From Chlorobiota bacterium (GTDB lineage Bacteria > Bacteroidota > Bacteroidia > Bacteroidales > VadinHA17), in contig JAADHC010000058.1 in NCBI GenBank assembly GCA_013152085.1, positions 48,501-112,500 on the forward strand: a stretch of DNA of 64,000 nucleotides. Reading direction: 5' to 3'. Under the pieces are notes generated by a model, which ran no database searches, was not told the DNA's origin, and saw only the letters and a list, made by a program, of their open reading frames with translations. The position numbers and the translations under genes are program-made. This document shows, piece after piece, positions 27,111 through 37,823 of this stretch. How positions within the stretch are numbered: position 1 is the first letter of the stretch; each line of letters opens with the position of its first letter.

Positions 27111-29240
27111 ATGTCGTTAAAAAAAGATATCGTCTGGCGGGTAGCTGTCATATATCTGGGATTAGTAGTCCTGGGTCTTGCCATACTCGGACGTATCGTT
27201 TATCTGCAATTTGTTGAAGGTGGAAAATGGGAGCAACTGGCCGTAAAGCAAACGCTAAAGGATTTTGTTATCAAACCCAACCGGGGAGACATCCTTTCTG
27301 ACGACGGTCGACTCCTGGCAAGTTCTGTTCCCTATTATGATATTCGCGTGGATTTTCATAGTAATGCGTTAAATCCCGATGATTTTTGGAATAATATTGA
27401 TTCTTTGTCGATGCGCCTGGCTGATCTTTTTGGTGACAAACCTGCATATGTTTATAAATCTGAATTATTGAAAGCATTCCGGAATAAGAACAGGTATTAT
27501 CTTTTAAAGAGAAGTATATCCTATCGGCAGATGAAGGCACTCAAATCTTTTCCTTTATTTAGTTATGGAAGGTATAAGGGAGGGTTGATTGTTGTTGAGT
27601 CCAACCGCAGAATCAGACCTCAACGGGAACTTGCTGCACGAACCATTGGCTATGTAACAGAAAGTCTCGAGGGGAATGTGGTCGGAATAGAAGGTGCCTA
27701 TGATGGTGCGCTTTCAGGGAAGATCGGATACCGTTTAATGCAGCGGCTTTCGGGAAATGTCTGGATGCCGGTGAACGATAACAATGAGGTGGAACCCCTG
27801 GACGGAATGGATGTTGAAACAACCGTTAATATTGATATTCAGGATGTTGCCGAGCATGCTTTGATGAAACAGCTCATCAAACATGATGCAAACCACGGTA
27901 CAGTTGTCCTTATGCAGGTACATACAGGTGAAGTTAAGGCCATTGCAAATCTGGAAAAGGACAAGGATGGTAATTACCGGGAGCTTTATAACTATGCTAT
28001 TGGCGAAAGTGTCGAACCCGGCTCAACTTTTAAATTACCCGTATTGCTTGCCGCTCTTGAGGATGGTGCCGTTAACCTGACAGATACCATTGACACCGGG
28101 AACGGGAAAATCAAATTTTACAATAAGACTATCAGGGATACCAGAAAAGGTGGTTATGGCAAACTTACTGTAAAACAGGTTTTTGAATACTCTTCAAATG
28201 TGGGTATGGCAAAGTTGATTACTGATCATTACAAGGATCATCCCCAGGATCTTATTGACAGACTATACAGTATGGGGTTGAACCGTAAACTGGGCATTGA
28301 AATCAAAGGTGAAGGGACTCCTGTTATTCAGTATCCGGGAGACAAATACTGGTCCGGGATATCTCTGCCTATGATCTCGCACGGTTATGAAGTCCGTTTA
28401 ACACCGCTGCAAATTTTGGCTTTTTACAATGCCATCGCCAATAATGGTGTTATGGTAAAACCCAAATTCGTGAAAGCTATAAAATTTCACGGGAGAACCC
28501 TCAAAACATTTGGTACTGAAGTTTTAAATCCGTCGGTATGTTCAAAAGAAACACTGGCAAAAGCCAGGGAGATGCTTGAAGGTGTAGTTGAAAACGGAAC
28601 GGCAAAGAACCTGAGGAATAATGTTTATAAAATCGCAGGAAAAACCGGAACGGCCCAGATTGCAAATGAAAAATACGGTTACAGGGTGAATGCACGGGTA
28701 AGTTATATGGCCTCGTTTGTAGGATATTTCCCGGCTGAAGATCCGGAATATTCCTGTATTGTAATGGTAAGTGCTCCCTCAAATGCTGTCTATTATGGAA
28801 ATCTTGTTGCCGGACCTGTTTTTAGAGAAGTGGCGGATAAAGTCTATGCAACGAACCTGTCCATGCAAAAAGAATTCCTGGCTTATGCCGAACATCCTCA
28901 TTTTGCTCCCTATTGTAAAAACGGAAAGACCACATCATTGTTAGATGTCCTTCATACCGTAAATGTTCCGGTATCTGTAGAGAAAAAGCAATCAAATATC
29001 CCCGGTTGGAGTATTACAATTTGTGAGGATTCTGTCGTCGTGGTAAAACCACTTCCGATCCGGCAACGGCTTATGCCGAATGTGGTAGGGATGGGTTTGA
29101 AAGATGCTTTGTATCTATTGAATATTAACGGAATTCGGGTGGATGCTGCCGGTTGGGGAACGGTGAAGGCACAATCTTTATCCCCAGGTTCCATTATTGA
29201 AAAAAATGAACATGTTGTACTTACGATGAGCATAAATTGA
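27111..29240 (+). CDS. ftsI: Septal penicillin-binding protein 3 (FtsI) with C-terminal PASTA domain
   Basis: 709 aa from the ATG at 27111. There is one N-terminal membrane span (VAVIYLGLVVLGLAILGRIVY) and a dimerisation domain starting RGDILSDDGRLLASS. The transpeptidase domain has the SxxK nucleophile Ser305 (PGSTFK), SSN at about 361-363 and KTGT in AGKTGTAQ. The last 65 residues (MPNVVGMGLKDALYLLNING, then VKAQSLSPGSII) are a PASTA repeat, common in Bacteroidetes FtsI. It crosslinks septal peptidoglycan together with FtsW downstream. Confidence 0.95.
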   Translation: MSLKKDIVWRVAVIYLGLVVLGLAILGRIVYLQFVEGGKWEQLAVKQTLKDFVIKPNRGDILSDDGRLLASSVPYYDIRVDFHSNALNPDDFWNNIDSLSMRLADLFGDKPAYVYKSELLKAFRNKNRYYLLKRSISYRQMKALKSFPLFSYGRYKGGLIVVESNRRIRPQRELAARTIGYVTESLEGNVVGIEGAYDGALSGKIGYRLMQRLSGNVWMPVNDNNEVEPLDGMDVETTVNIDIQDVAEHALMKQLIKHDANHGTVVLMQVHTGEVKAIANLEKDKDGNYRELYNYAIGESVEPGSTFKLPVLLAALEDGAVNLTDTIDTGNGKIKFYNKTIRDTRKGGYGKLTVKQVFEYSSNVGMAKLITDHYKDHPQDLIDRLYSMGLNRKLGIEIKGEGTPVIQYPGDKYWSGISLPMISHGYEVRLTPLQILAFYNAIANNGVMVKPKFVKAIKFHGRTLKTFGTEVLNPSVCSKETLAKAREMLEGVVENGTAKNLRNNVYKIAGKTGTAQIANEKYGYRVNARVSYMASFVGYFPAEDPEYSCIVMVSAPSNAVYYGNLVAGPVFREVADKVYATNLSMQKEFLAYAEHPHFAPYCKNGKTTSLLDVLHTVNVPVSVEKKQSNIPGWSITICEDSVVVVKPLPIRQRLMPNVVGMGLKDALYLLNINGIRVDAAGWGTVKAQSLSPGSIIEKNEHVVLTMSIN

Positions 29241-29249
29241 ATCACAGGA

Positions 29250-30713
29250 ATGATCAGATTAAATGACATAGAAAAATTAAAAGGTTTCCGTAAAGTGGTT
29301 ACGCATCGTATGGAACACTTTAGCCGTGTTGTTGCTGATTCGAGGCAGGTACAAAAAGGAGATATTTTTGTGGCTGTACGGGGTACAAGAGCCGATGGAC
29401 ATAAATATATTTCACAGGTGATGGATAAAGGAGCTGAGGGAGTGGTGTGTGAGTACCTGCCTGAGGGTCTTGAAATCCCCGTTACCACAATTATGGTCGA
29501 AAACTCCGGTGAATTTCTGGGATGGCTTGCAGCATTGTCTTTTGGTAATCCGTCTGCACAAATGAAAGTTATCGGAATTACAGGAACCAATGGCAAAACA
29601 ACCATTGCAACATCATTGTTTAATCTTTTCAAGGCAAAAGAATTTACGGCCGGGTTAATATCTACGACCGGTATTTATGTTGGCAATCATTCATTTTCTA
29701 CAGTACTCACTACTCCGGATGCACTGACATTGCAAAAGCATCTGTCCCTGATGCAGGTGAACGGCGTCAGTCATGTTTTTATGGAAGTAAGTTCCCATGC
29801 TGCCGAACAATACCGCATTGCCGGAATAACTTTTGCCGGCGGGATTTTTACGAATCTGTCACAGGATCATCTCGACTATCACAAAGACATGAATGCTTAT
29901 CTGTATGCAAAAAAAAGATTTTTTGACATGATCCCGTCTGACGGCTTTGTCTTGATTAATCTTGATGACCGGCATGCCGGGGTAATGGTACAGAACACGA
30001 GTGCTAAGGTAAAAACCTATGCCCTTAAAAAGATTGCAGATTTCAGGCCGACTGTTATCGAAAAACAACTGGACGGAACACTTGTGCGTTTTGAGAACAA
30101 AGAGATATGGATTCCATTTCCAGGCGATTTTTCCGTATACAATATGACAGCCGTTTATGCTGTTGCTGTAATGCTTGGATTGAATCATGAGGAAATCTGG
30201 AAGGAAATCAGCCGGTTGCCCCAGGTTCCGGGACGATTTGAGATCATCAGGTCAGAGAAAGGACCTTTTGCCGTTGTTGACTATGCACACACTCCGGATG
30301 CACTTGTAAATGTCCTGAAAACTTTGCACCAGGTTAAATCCGACAAGACAAAAATCTTCACAGTGGTTGGGGCAGGAGGGAACCGTGACCATTCAAAAAG
30401 ACCGAGAATGGCAAGGTTTGCTTTTGATCTGAGTGACCAGTTGATTCTGACCTCAGATAATCCGAGAGATGAGGATCCGGATGATATTATCCGGGATATG
30501 CTGCAGGGACTTGAAAAGAATGAGCAGCATAATGTGATCTGCATAACCGACAGGGCCGAAGCGATAAAAACCGGACTCCGCCTGGCTGATCCCGGAGATA
30601 TTGTTCTTGTGGCGGGTAAGGGACATGAGGCATACCAGGAAATCAATGGTGTGAAACATCATTTTGATGACCGGGAATTTGTAAGAAATTATTTTGCGGA
30701 TTTTAAAAAATAA
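29250..30713 (+). CDS. murE: UDP-MurNAc-L-Ala-D-Glu:meso-diaminopimelate ligase MurE
   Basis: 487 aa. The ATP-binding loop is GITGTNGKTT at about 109-118. The motif LTSDNPRDEDP at about 400 contains DNPR, which marks recognition of meso-diaminopimelate rather than lysine. The C-terminal VLVAGKGHEAYQ block is typical. It adds the third residue of the stem peptide in the cytoplasm. It starts 9 bases after the ftsI stop. Confidence 0.97.
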   Translation: MIRLNDIEKLKGFRKVVTHRMEHFSRVVADSRQVQKGDIFVAVRGTRADGHKYISQVMDKGAEGVVCEYLPEGLEIPVTTIMVENSGEFLGWLAALSFGNPSAQMKVIGITGTNGKTTIATSLFNLFKAKEFTAGLISTTGIYVGNHSFSTVLTTPDALTLQKHLSLMQVNGVSHVFMEVSSHAAEQYRIAGITFAGGIFTNLSQDHLDYHKDMNAYLYAKKRFFDMIPSDGFVLINLDDRHAGVMVQNTSAKVKTYALKKIADFRPTVIEKQLDGTLVRFENKEIWIPFPGDFSVYNMTAVYAVAVMLGLNHEEIWKEISRLPQVPGRFEIIRSEKGPFAVVDYAHTPDALVNVLKTLHQVKSDKTKIFTVVGAGGNRDHSKRPRMARFAFDLSDQLILTSDNPRDEDPDDIIRDMLQGLEKNEQHNVICITDRAEAIKTGLRLADPGDIVLVAGKGHEAYQEINGVKHHFDDREFVRNYFADFKK

Positions 30714-30725
30714 TGTAACCGACAT

Positions 30726-31979
30726 ATGTTCTTTTATCTTTTTAAATATCTTGATCAATTGAATGTCCCCGGCGCCGGAGTGTTTGAATATATCTCCTTC
30801 CGGGCTGCCAGTACGGTTATTACTTCCTTAATCATATCCCTGATTATCGGAAAAGGGATTATACGGTTGCTGCAGAAAAAACAAATAGGGGAAGTGGTGA
30901 GGGATCTTGGACTGGAGGGTCAGTACAAAAAAGAAGGCACCCCTACTATGGGAGGAATTATTATTCTGTCTTCGATCATCATTCCGGTATTACTTTTTGC
31001 CGACCTGAAAAATATTTATGTTATTCTGATGCTGGTAACTACCGTTTGGCTTGGTTTGATAGGTTTTTTGGATGATTACATTAAGATCTTTAAAAAAAAC
31101 AAAGCCGGATTGGCCGGAAAATTCAAGATTTTCGGTCAGGTTGTCCTTGGAGTGATTGTCGGTGTTACGCTCTATTTCAGTGATCAGGTGTATATTGTCA
31201 AAAAGGTACCCGCTGCAAAAGCCGGAGTAATTTCAACAATCGAAAAGTCTGGCGGGGAGGATGTCCGGAAGAATAAGAATTATGTGTACCGAAAGCAAAA
31301 ATCTACACTTACTACCATCCCGTTTTTTAAAAACAATGAATTTGACTATGCCTACCTGGTGAGCTTTATTGGCAAAAACCGTGATAAATGGGCGTGGTTG
31401 GTTTTTGTACTGGTGGTTATTTTTATTGTTACTGCCGTTTCAAATGGGGCCAATCTGTCGGATGGACTGGATGGCCTTGCTACAGGTTCATCAGCGATTA
31501 TGGGAACTACGCTGGGAATACTTGCTTATCTCTCAGGTAATGTCATTTATGCCGATTACCTCAATATCATGTATCTTCCCAATACAGGTGAACTCGTGAT
31601 CTATGCCAGTGCTTTTCTCGGAGCTACAGTCGGGTTTCTTTGGTATAATTCTTATCCGGCACAGGTATTTATGGGAGATACCGGCAGTTTATCACTGGGG
31701 GGAATTATTGCCGTTTTTGCCATTATTATCCGGAAAGAATTACTTATACCGATCCTCTGCGGTATCTTCCTGGTAGAAAGTATAAGTGTGATCATGCAGG
31801 TGTCCTGGTTTAAATATACAAAGAGAAAATATGGTGAAGGCCGTCGTATTTTTCGAATGGCCCCGATACACCATCATTACCAGCTTAAAGGGTATCCTGA
31901 GCCTAAGATTGTTACCCGGTTCTGGATTGTGGGAATTATGCTGGCTGTACTAACCATTGTAACGCTGAAGATAAGATAA
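30726..31979 (+). CDS. mraY: Phospho-MurNAc-pentapeptide transferase MraY
   Basis: 417 aa integral membrane enzyme that makes lipid I from UDP-MurNAc-pentapeptide and undecaprenyl phosphate. Conserved blocks are [11 protein letters not shown] at about 75, [12 protein letters not shown] at about 112, [13 protein letters not shown] at about 245, and [13 protein letters not shown] near the end (the HHH motif). About ten spans are apparent. An insert around 150-210 ([20 protein letters not shown] and neighbours) lengthens it relative to E. coli (360 aa), as is usual in Bacteroidetes. Confidence 0.97.
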   Translation: MFFYLFKYLDQLNVPGAGVFEYISFRAASTVITSLIISLIIGKGIIRLLQKKQIGEVVRDLGLEGQYKKEGTPTMGGIIILSSIIIPVLLFADLKNIYVILMLVTTVWLGLIGFLDDYIKIFKKNKAGLAGKFKIFGQVVLGVIVGVTLYFSDQVYIVKKVPAAKAGVISTIEKSGGEDVRKNKNYVYRKQKSTLTTIPFFKNNEFDYAYLVSFIGKNRDKWAWLVFVLVVIFIVTAVSNGANLSDGLDGLATGSSAIMGTTLGILAYLSGNVIYADYLNIMYLPNTGELVIYASAFLGATVGFLWYNSYPAQVFMGDTGSLSLGGIIAVFAIIIRKELLIPILCGIFLVESISVIMQVSWFKYTKRKYGEGRRIFRMAPIHHHYQLKGYPEPKIVTRFWIVGIMLAVLTIVTLKIR

Positions 31980-31982
31980 TTG

Positions 31983-33320
31983 ATGAGCAAGACCATTGTC
32001 ATATTGGGTGCCGGAGAGAGCGGAACGGGTGCAGCCGTCCTGGCGAAAAAACAGGGGTTGGATGTCTTTGTTTCCGATGCCGGGATGATAAAACCCCAAT
32101 ATAAATCTTTGCTTGTCAGGCATAAAATTTTATTTGAGGAAGAAAAGCATGAGTTGAACCGGATCATGGAAGCTGATGAAATAGTAAAAAGCCCTGGTAT
32201 CCCCGATCAGGCAGAGATTATCTTAAAAATTAGAGCTAAAGGAATACCGGTGATCTCTGAAATTGAATTTGCTTCCAGATATTCCCGGGCCATAAAAATC
32301 TGTGTTACAGGAAGTAATGGAAAAACAACCACAACAAATCTTATCCATGATATGCTTACACGGGCCGGGTTGGATACCGGTATTGCCGGTAATGTCGGAA
32401 AAAGTTTTGCCCTGAGTATCGCTGATAAAGACCATGATTATTTTGTCCTTGAACTCAGTAGTTTTCAGTTGGACGGAATGTTTGCGTTTAAAGCCGACAT
32501 TGCCATCCTCCTCAATATTACCCCCGATCATCTTGACCGTTACGGATATGATATGGAAAGGTATATCCGGTCAAAACTACGGATACTTCAAAACATGGGT
32601 GTCAGTGATACCTGTATCTATTGCTATGATGATCCTGTGTTGCAAAAACATCTTCCGGTCTGGGATGGAAAAATGAATCTGCTCTCCTGTTCGCAAAAAA
32701 CAGAAGAGGGACAGGCAGCGTATGTCAGAAATAATACACTGATGTTTAACTATAAAAACCAGCTATTTCATATGTCAGTATTGGATTTGGCCTTACAAGG
32801 CAAGCACAACTTGTACAATTCAATGGTCGCAGGAATTACCGGCCAGGTACTAAAAATCCGGAAAGAGTTTATCCGGGAAAGTCTTACCAGTTTCCGGGGT
32901 GTTGAACACCGGCTTGAACCGGTATTAAAAGTTCACGATATCTTCTTTATTAACGATTCAAAAGCTACCAATATCAATGCCACATGGTATGCTCTTGAAA
33001 GTGTTGATGCCCCGATTGTCTGGATAGCCGGAGGAATTGATAAAGGGAATGATTATAATGAACTGAAAAAACTGGTTCAGGAGAAAGTAAAAGCTTTAAT
33101 CTGCCTGGGGAAAGATAATTCCAAACTGAAAAAAGCCTTCGATGCACTGGTTCCGACTCTTATCGAAACCACATCAATGGAAGAAGCCGTGCAGACAGCT
33201 TACTTTTTAGGCAAGAAAGGTGATACTGTACTGCTCTCTCCTGCATGTGCAAGTTTTGATCTTTTTGATAATTATGAAGATCGTGGCAGACAGTTTAAAA
33301 AAGCGGTAAGGAATCTTTAA
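31983..33320 (+). CDS. murD: UDP-MurNAc-L-Ala:D-Glu ligase MurD
   Basis: 445 aa from the ATG at 31983, 3 bases after the mraY stop. The N-terminal UDP-binding fold starts MSKTIVILGAGESGTGAAVL. The ATP loop is CVTGSNGKTTTTNL at about 105. The Mur ligase blocks FVLELSSFQLDG, ITPDHLDRYG and FINDSKATNINAT are present. It adds D-glutamate to UDP-MurNAc-L-alanine in the cytoplasm. Confidence 0.97.
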   Translation: MSKTIVILGAGESGTGAAVLAKKQGLDVFVSDAGMIKPQYKSLLVRHKILFEEEKHELNRIMEADEIVKSPGIPDQAEIILKIRAKGIPVISEIEFASRYSRAIKICVTGSNGKTTTTNLIHDMLTRAGLDTGIAGNVGKSFALSIADKDHDYFVLELSSFQLDGMFAFKADIAILLNITPDHLDRYGYDMERYIRSKLRILQNMGVSDTCIYCYDDPVLQKHLPVWDGKMNLLSCSQKTEEGQAAYVRNNTLMFNYKNQLFHMSVLDLALQGKHNLYNSMVAGITGQVLKIRKEFIRESLTSFRGVEHRLEPVLKVHDIFFINDSKATNINATWYALESVDAPIVWIAGGIDKGNDYNELKKLVQEKVKALICLGKDNSKLKKAFDALVPTLIETTSMEEAVQTAYFLGKKGDTVLLSPACASFDLFDNYEDRGRQFKKAVRNL

Positions 33321-33333
33321 TCTTTAACGATCC

Positions 33334-34527
33334 ATGGGCTCAGGAATGCGGAAATATATTCAGGGGGATAAGGTAATCTGGGGAGTGATTATCCTGCTTT
33401 CCATTTTCTCGCTGCTGGCCGTGTACAGTTCTACGGGTACGCTGGCATATAAGAAAATGGGTGGGAACACAACCTATTACCTGATCCGGCATGGTGTTAT
33501 CCTGTTTGCAAGTCTCTTTATCATTTTTGTTTTCCACCTGATCCCTTATCAACTCTATTCACGTTTGTCTGTAATCTTACTCTGGGCATCGGCCATTTTG
33601 CTGGTTTTTACGCTTATTTCGGGAACAAGTATCAATCAGGCTTCCCGCTGGCTTACCCTTCCGGGTTTGGGATTTACCGTACAACCTTCAGATTTTGCCA
33701 AGGTGTCCCTGATCATGTACCTTGCCCGTCAACTTTCTCTGAATCAGGAGAAAGTCAAACATCTTAAAGAAGGTTATTCCAGGCTTTTATGGCCTGTTTT
33801 ACTGATTACCATACTGATCCTGCCGGCCAACCTGTCCACGGCCCTGATCTTGTTTACGGTCAGCCTTATCCTGATGTTTATCGGCCGGGTAAGGTTTGTT
33901 TACCTGCTGGGTACCCTGACAGCTACACTGTTTGTTATCGGAATCTTTATCGGGGTCTCTTTATTTTTTAAACATGAAGGAAGAGTAACTACATGGAAAA
34001 ACAGGGTCGAAAATTTTATTCAGGGTGAGGATAACGCCGGAAGCTATCAGGCTGTGCAGGCAAAAATAGCTGTGGCTACCGGCGGACTTTTTGGGAAAAA
34101 ACCGGGGAAAAGCACGCAACGTAACTTCCTGCCCCATCCTTATTCCGATTTTATCTATGCGATTATTATTGAAGAATACGGCTTGATCTTTGGTGCCATC
34201 CCGATTTTACTTGCTTATCTTTTCCTGTTATACCGGGCGGGGTTGATTGTACGAAAAAGTGATCGCACATTCCCGGCCTTTTTAACCATGGGCCTTACAC
34301 TGCTCATTGTATTCCAGGCCCTGGTTAACATGGGTGTGGCCGTTAATCTGTTTCCCGTGACGGGACAGACTTTACCGTTTGTCAGTATGGGCGGGTCATC
34401 CATGTTGTTTACCAGTATTGCTTTTGGTATTATTCTCAGTATCAGCCGAACTGTTGAAAACCAGGATATAGTTAAAGAAGAAATGATTATAGAAGAAAAT
34501 GACGCAACCTTTGAAAGTGATCATTAG
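33334..34527 (+). CDS. ftsW: FtsW lipid II polymerase (SEDS family)
   Basis: 397 aa polytopic SEDS protein with about ten membrane spans. Typical blocks are GTSINQASRWLTLPGLGFTVQPSDFAKVSLI, HPYSDFIYAIIIEEYGLIFG and FPVTGQTLPFVSMGGSSML. It polymerises glycan strands at the septum together with FtsI. The 3' end overlaps the murG start by 29 bases. Confidence 0.95.
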   Translation: MGSGMRKYIQGDKVIWGVIILLSIFSLLAVYSSTGTLAYKKMGGNTTYYLIRHGVILFASLFIIFVFHLIPYQLYSRLSVILLWASAILLVFTLISGTSINQASRWLTLPGLGFTVQPSDFAKVSLIMYLARQLSLNQEKVKHLKEGYSRLLWPVLLITILILPANLSTALILFTVSLILMFIGRVRFVYLLGTLTATLFVIGIFIGVSLFFKHEGRVTTWKNRVENFIQGEDNAGSYQAVQAKIAVATGGLFGKKPGKSTQRNFLPHPYSDFIYAIIIEEYGLIFGAIPILLAYLFLLYRAGLIVRKSDRTFPAFLTMGLTLLIVFQALVNMGVAVNLFPVTGQTLPFVSMGGSSMLFTSIAFGIILSISRTVENQDIVKEEMIIEENDATFESDH

Positions 34528-35620
34528 CGGAGGAGGTACCGGGGGCCATGTTTTTCCGGCCATCTCTATTGCTCAGGAACTGAGAAAACAGGTTCCTGAT
34601 GCCAGGATCCTTTTTGTAGGTGCTGAAAACAGGCTGGAAATGACAAAAGTTCCCGCTGCCGGCTTTGAGATTCAAGGTTTGCCGGTAGAGGGACTGGATC
34701 GCAGGCATCTTTTGAAAAATATACGGGTTGTCGTGAATCTTCTTAAAAGTTTAAAAATGGCACGCAGGATCATCCGTCGGTTTAACCCCGACGTTGTGGT
34801 TGGTGTTGGCGGGTATGCCAGCGGTCCGGTAGTAAAAGTAGCAGGATGGGAAAAGATTCCCGTACTTATACAGGAGCAGAATTCCTATGCAGGTATCACA
34901 AACAGGTGGCTCTCCCGGCAGGCAGATGTTATTTGTGTGGCCTATAAAGAAATGAACAGGTATTTTCCCGGAGAGAAGATTGTTTTTACAGGGAACCCCG
35001 TCAGGGAGGAAATCCGCAGAATTCCCTTTGGTGCAGCCAAAATCCGGAAAAAACTTAATATTCCGGACAATTACAAAACCATACTGATCCTGGGGGGAAG
35101 CCTGGGAGCCGGAAGTGTTAATACAGCGATATTGCAGAAATTATCAGCTGTAAAAAACAAACCGCTGTTTGTAATATGGCAGACAGGCAAAAATGATTAT
35201 GAAAAAATTGCCACTGCCGTTGATCAAAACGTGTTCCCGAATGTTTTTATCACACCGTTTATTGAGGAGATGAACGAAGCTTTTGCAGTCGCCGATCTGA
35301 TCATTTCCAGATCAGGTGCCGGAACCATTTCGGAACTTGCTGTAATAGGGAAACCGGTAATCCTTGTACCGTCGCCCAATGTTGCCGAAGACCATCAGAC
35401 TAAAAATGCAAAAGCACTTGTAGCTTGTAATGCAGCTATGCTGATCGCGGATAACCACCTGGAAGAAAAGCTTATGCCTGAAATACTGAGTTTGTTGAAT
35501 GATGACCGGAGAATGCAGGAACTTTCCAGTAATATTAAAAAGATGGCGATTCCCGATGCAAGCAGCCGGATTATTTATGAATTGTTAAAACTTGTGGAAA
35601 CGAAAAAAAAAGGTGAGTAA
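34499..35620 (+). CDS. murG: UDP-GlcNAc:lipid I N-acetylglucosaminyltransferase MurG
   Basis: 373 aa GT-B glycosyltransferase (GT28) that converts lipid I to lipid II on the inner face of the membrane. The N-terminal loop is VIISGGGTGGHVFPAISIAQEL. Other blocks are VVGVGGYASGPVV, IQEQNSYAG and the C-terminal ISRSGAGTISELAVIGKP with VAEDHQTKNA. It starts inside the end of ftsW and ends 5 bases after the murC start codon, so translation is coupled on both sides. Confidence 0.97.
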   Translation: MTQPLKVIISGGGTGGHVFPAISIAQELRKQVPDARILFVGAENRLEMTKVPAAGFEIQGLPVEGLDRRHLLKNIRVVVNLLKSLKMARRIIRRFNPDVVVGVGGYASGPVVKVAGWEKIPVLIQEQNSYAGITNRWLSRQADVICVAYKEMNRYFPGEKIVFTGNPVREEIRRIPFGAAKIRKKLNIPDNYKTILILGGSLGAGSVNTAILQKLSAVKNKPLFVIWQTGKNDYEKIATAVDQNVFPNVFITPFIEEMNEAFAVADLIISRSGAGTISELAVIGKPVILVPSPNVAEDHQTKNAKALVACNAAMLIADNHLEEKLMPEILSLLNDDRRMQELSSNIKKMAIPDASSRIIYELLKLVETKKKGE

Positions 35621-37007
35621 CAGATTTCCATATAAAAGGTTATATTTTATAGGTATCGGTGGTATCGGTATGAGTGCCCTGGCCCGGTTTTTTAAGGGAC
35701 AGGGTTTCGCAGTGGCCGGCTATGACAGAGTGTCTTCCCCGTTAACCGAAGCCCTGGAAAGCGAAGACATACAGATTCATTATTCTGATGATATCCGTTT
35801 GATTCCCGATGTTTTTACAGCGATCCACCGCCGTCAGGAAACATTGGTTGTTTATACACCGGCAATTCCGTCAAAGCATGGTGAGAAAAGATTTTTTTCA
35901 GCAAATGGTTTCCGGTTGATGAAAAGGTCCGAGTTGCTTGGCCTTATCTCCGAAAAAGGCCGGAATATCGCCGTTGCCGGAACACATGGGAAAACATCCA
36001 TCTCGACGATGATTGCACACATCCTGAAATTCTCGGATATGGATGCAGCCGCTTTTCTGGGTGGCATTAGCAATAATTATCATACCAATTACATTTCAGG
36101 AAAAGGCGAATGGATTGTTCTTGAAGCGGATGAATTTGACCGGTCTTTCCTTTGGTTATCCCCCGACATTGCCGTCATTTCTGCTATGGATGCTGATCAT
36201 TTGGATATTTACGGTACGGAAGAGGAACTGGTGTCTGCATTCCATGAGTTTGCTTCAAGGGTAAAAGAAGGAGGAATTTTACTTGTAAAGAATGACCTGA
36301 AGATAGATAGAAAGGTAAATCATAAGATAAAATGGTTGACCTACGGAATGGAGAAAAAGGCAGATTATTTTACCGGTAAAATGAAAGAAAACGGTGGTTT
36401 CTATAGCTTTGATATTCATACACCGGATTCCGTCATTGAAGATCTCCGGCTGGGAATTCCCGGTAAAATAAATGTTCAGAATGCTGTTGTTGCCGTTGCT
36501 GTGGCCGAATTGGTTGGTGTTGATGAGCATACGATACGGAAAGCGCTGTTGCTGTTTAAGGGTGTAAAACGAAGATTTGATATCAGGGTTTTGGGTGAAA
36601 AGTATGTGTATATTGATGATTATGCACACCATCCCTGCGAAATATCAACGACGCTCGAATCTGTAAGAAGCATGTTCCCGGGAAAGAAAATCACGACAGT
36701 TTTCCAACCCCATCTCTACTCACGTACCAGGGATTTTGCGGAGGACTTTGCCCAAAGTCTCGATCAGTTCGACCGGTTGATTATCCTGGATATTTATCCG
36801 GCACGTGAAGATCCTGTTCCGGGGGTTTCTTCCGGAATAATCCTTGAAAAAATGACCCTGAAGCAAAAATACTGGTTAAAAAAGGAAGAATTGATGGCAT
36901 TTATTGAAAAAGATCCGCCTGAGGTATTACTGACAATGGGGGCAGGTGATATTGATTGTTTTGTAAAACCGCTTGAAAAAGTATACCATAGATTGAATAA
37001 TGAATAA
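35613..37007 (+). CDS. murC: UDP-MurNAc:L-alanine ligase MurC
   Basis: 464 aa from a GTG at 35613, inside the last codons of murG (8-base overlap). A TTG 21 bases upstream would add a lysine-rich stretch and is less likely. Blocks are the N-terminal FIGIGGIGMSALARFF, the ATP loop AVAGTHGKTSISTM, LEADEFDRSFLWLSP and YIDDYAHHPCEI. It catalyses the first amino acid addition to UDP-MurNAc. The 3' end overlaps the ftsQ start by 8 bases. Confidence 0.95.
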   Translation: MSNRFPYKRLYFIGIGGIGMSALARFFKGQGFAVAGYDRVSSPLTEALESEDIQIHYSDDIRLIPDVFTAIHRRQETLVVYTPAIPSKHGEKRFFSANGFRLMKRSELLGLISEKGRNIAVAGTHGKTSISTMIAHILKFSDMDAAAFLGGISNNYHTNYISGKGEWIVLEADEFDRSFLWLSPDIAVISAMDADHLDIYGTEEELVSAFHEFASRVKEGGILLVKNDLKIDRKVNHKIKWLTYGMEKKADYFTGKMKENGGFYSFDIHTPDSVIEDLRLGIPGKINVQNAVVAVAVAELVGVDEHTIRKALLLFKGVKRRFDIRVLGEKYVYIDDYAHHPCEISTTLESVRSMFPGKKITTVFQPHLYSRTRDFAEDFAQSLDQFDRLIILDIYPAREDPVPGVSSGIILEKMTLKQKYWLKKEELMAFIEKDPPEVLLTMGAGDIDCFVKPLEKVYHRLNNE

Positions 37008-37800
37008 TAAGGCAGGAAAAATATTGAAAAAGTTGTGGAGGATGGTAAAATGGCTGGTACTTTTCCTTTATCTTTTCATTGTCCTTGGTATGGTAAATTC
37101 CAAAAGGGAAGCCACGCCATGCCGGGCTATTCAAACCACCATCCTCGATTCGGTATCGATCCATTTTGTTTCTGAAAAAGATATGTCTGACCTGATCCTG
37201 AATAAGTATGGTAAAATTCTGGGGACGCAAATCAGTCATGTGAATTCCGGAAAAATTGAAAAACTGGCTAAAACAAATCCTTTTGTTGCCCATGCTGAAG
37301 TTTACAAGGATATCGAAGGCACCCTTCATCTGAATATTAACCAGCGGCATCCCGTGGCAAGAATCCTCAGGCCACATGCTCCGGATGCTTATCTCGACAG
37401 AGACGGAATCCTGTTAAAAGCACCCGAAGGGAAACCCGTGTATACACTCATCATCTCCGGTTATACGAAATTGAAAAGCAATATGATAAATCAGTCTGTA
37501 AAAAAACTACCGACCGGACATCCTTTGTCAGGGGCTTACCGGATAGCGACATTTATTGATTCTGCCTCTTTCTGGAAAAATCAGATAGAACAGTTGTATA
37601 TAGATCACAATAGCGAATTCTGGATGACACCGCGGGCAGGGGCACACCGTATTTTACTCGGGAGTCCGGATCATTACCGGTGGAAATTTAAGAAACTCCA
37701 TCTGCTTTATACGCATGGATTAAATAATCTGGGCTGGAATCAATATGAAATAATAAATCTGAAATATAGTAATCAGGTGGTTTGTGTAAAACGAAAATAA
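37000..37800 (+). CDS. ftsQ: FtsQ/DivIB-like cell division protein
   Basis: 266 aa bitopic protein. A basic N-terminus and one membrane span (VKWLVLFLYLFIVLGMV, about 16-33) precede a POTRA-like domain (SVSIHFVSEKDMSDLILNKYGKILG, then KTNPFVAHAEVYKDIEGTLHLNINQRHPVARI). FtsQ sequences diverge, but topology, length and position between murC and ftsA settle it. It overlaps the end of murC. Confidence 0.88.
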   Translation: MNNKAGKILKKLWRMVKWLVLFLYLFIVLGMVNSKREATPCRAIQTTILDSVSIHFVSEKDMSDLILNKYGKILGTQISHVNSGKIEKLAKTNPFVAHAEVYKDIEGTLHLNINQRHPVARILRPHAPDAYLDRDGILLKAPEGKPVYTLIISGYTKLKSNMINQSVKKLPTGHPLSGAYRIATFIDSASFWKNQIEQLYIDHNSEFWMTPRAGAHRILLGSPDHYRWKFKKLHLLYTHGLNNLGWNQYEIINLKYSNQVVCVKRK

Positions 37801-37823
37801 TCAAGTTATAAAAATTGTTAATC

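Noticed and set aside
35592..35612. TTG start for murC 21 bases upstream of the GTG
   Set aside because: It would add a lysine-rich stretch read from the murG end. The GTG at 35613 gives a normal N-terminus.
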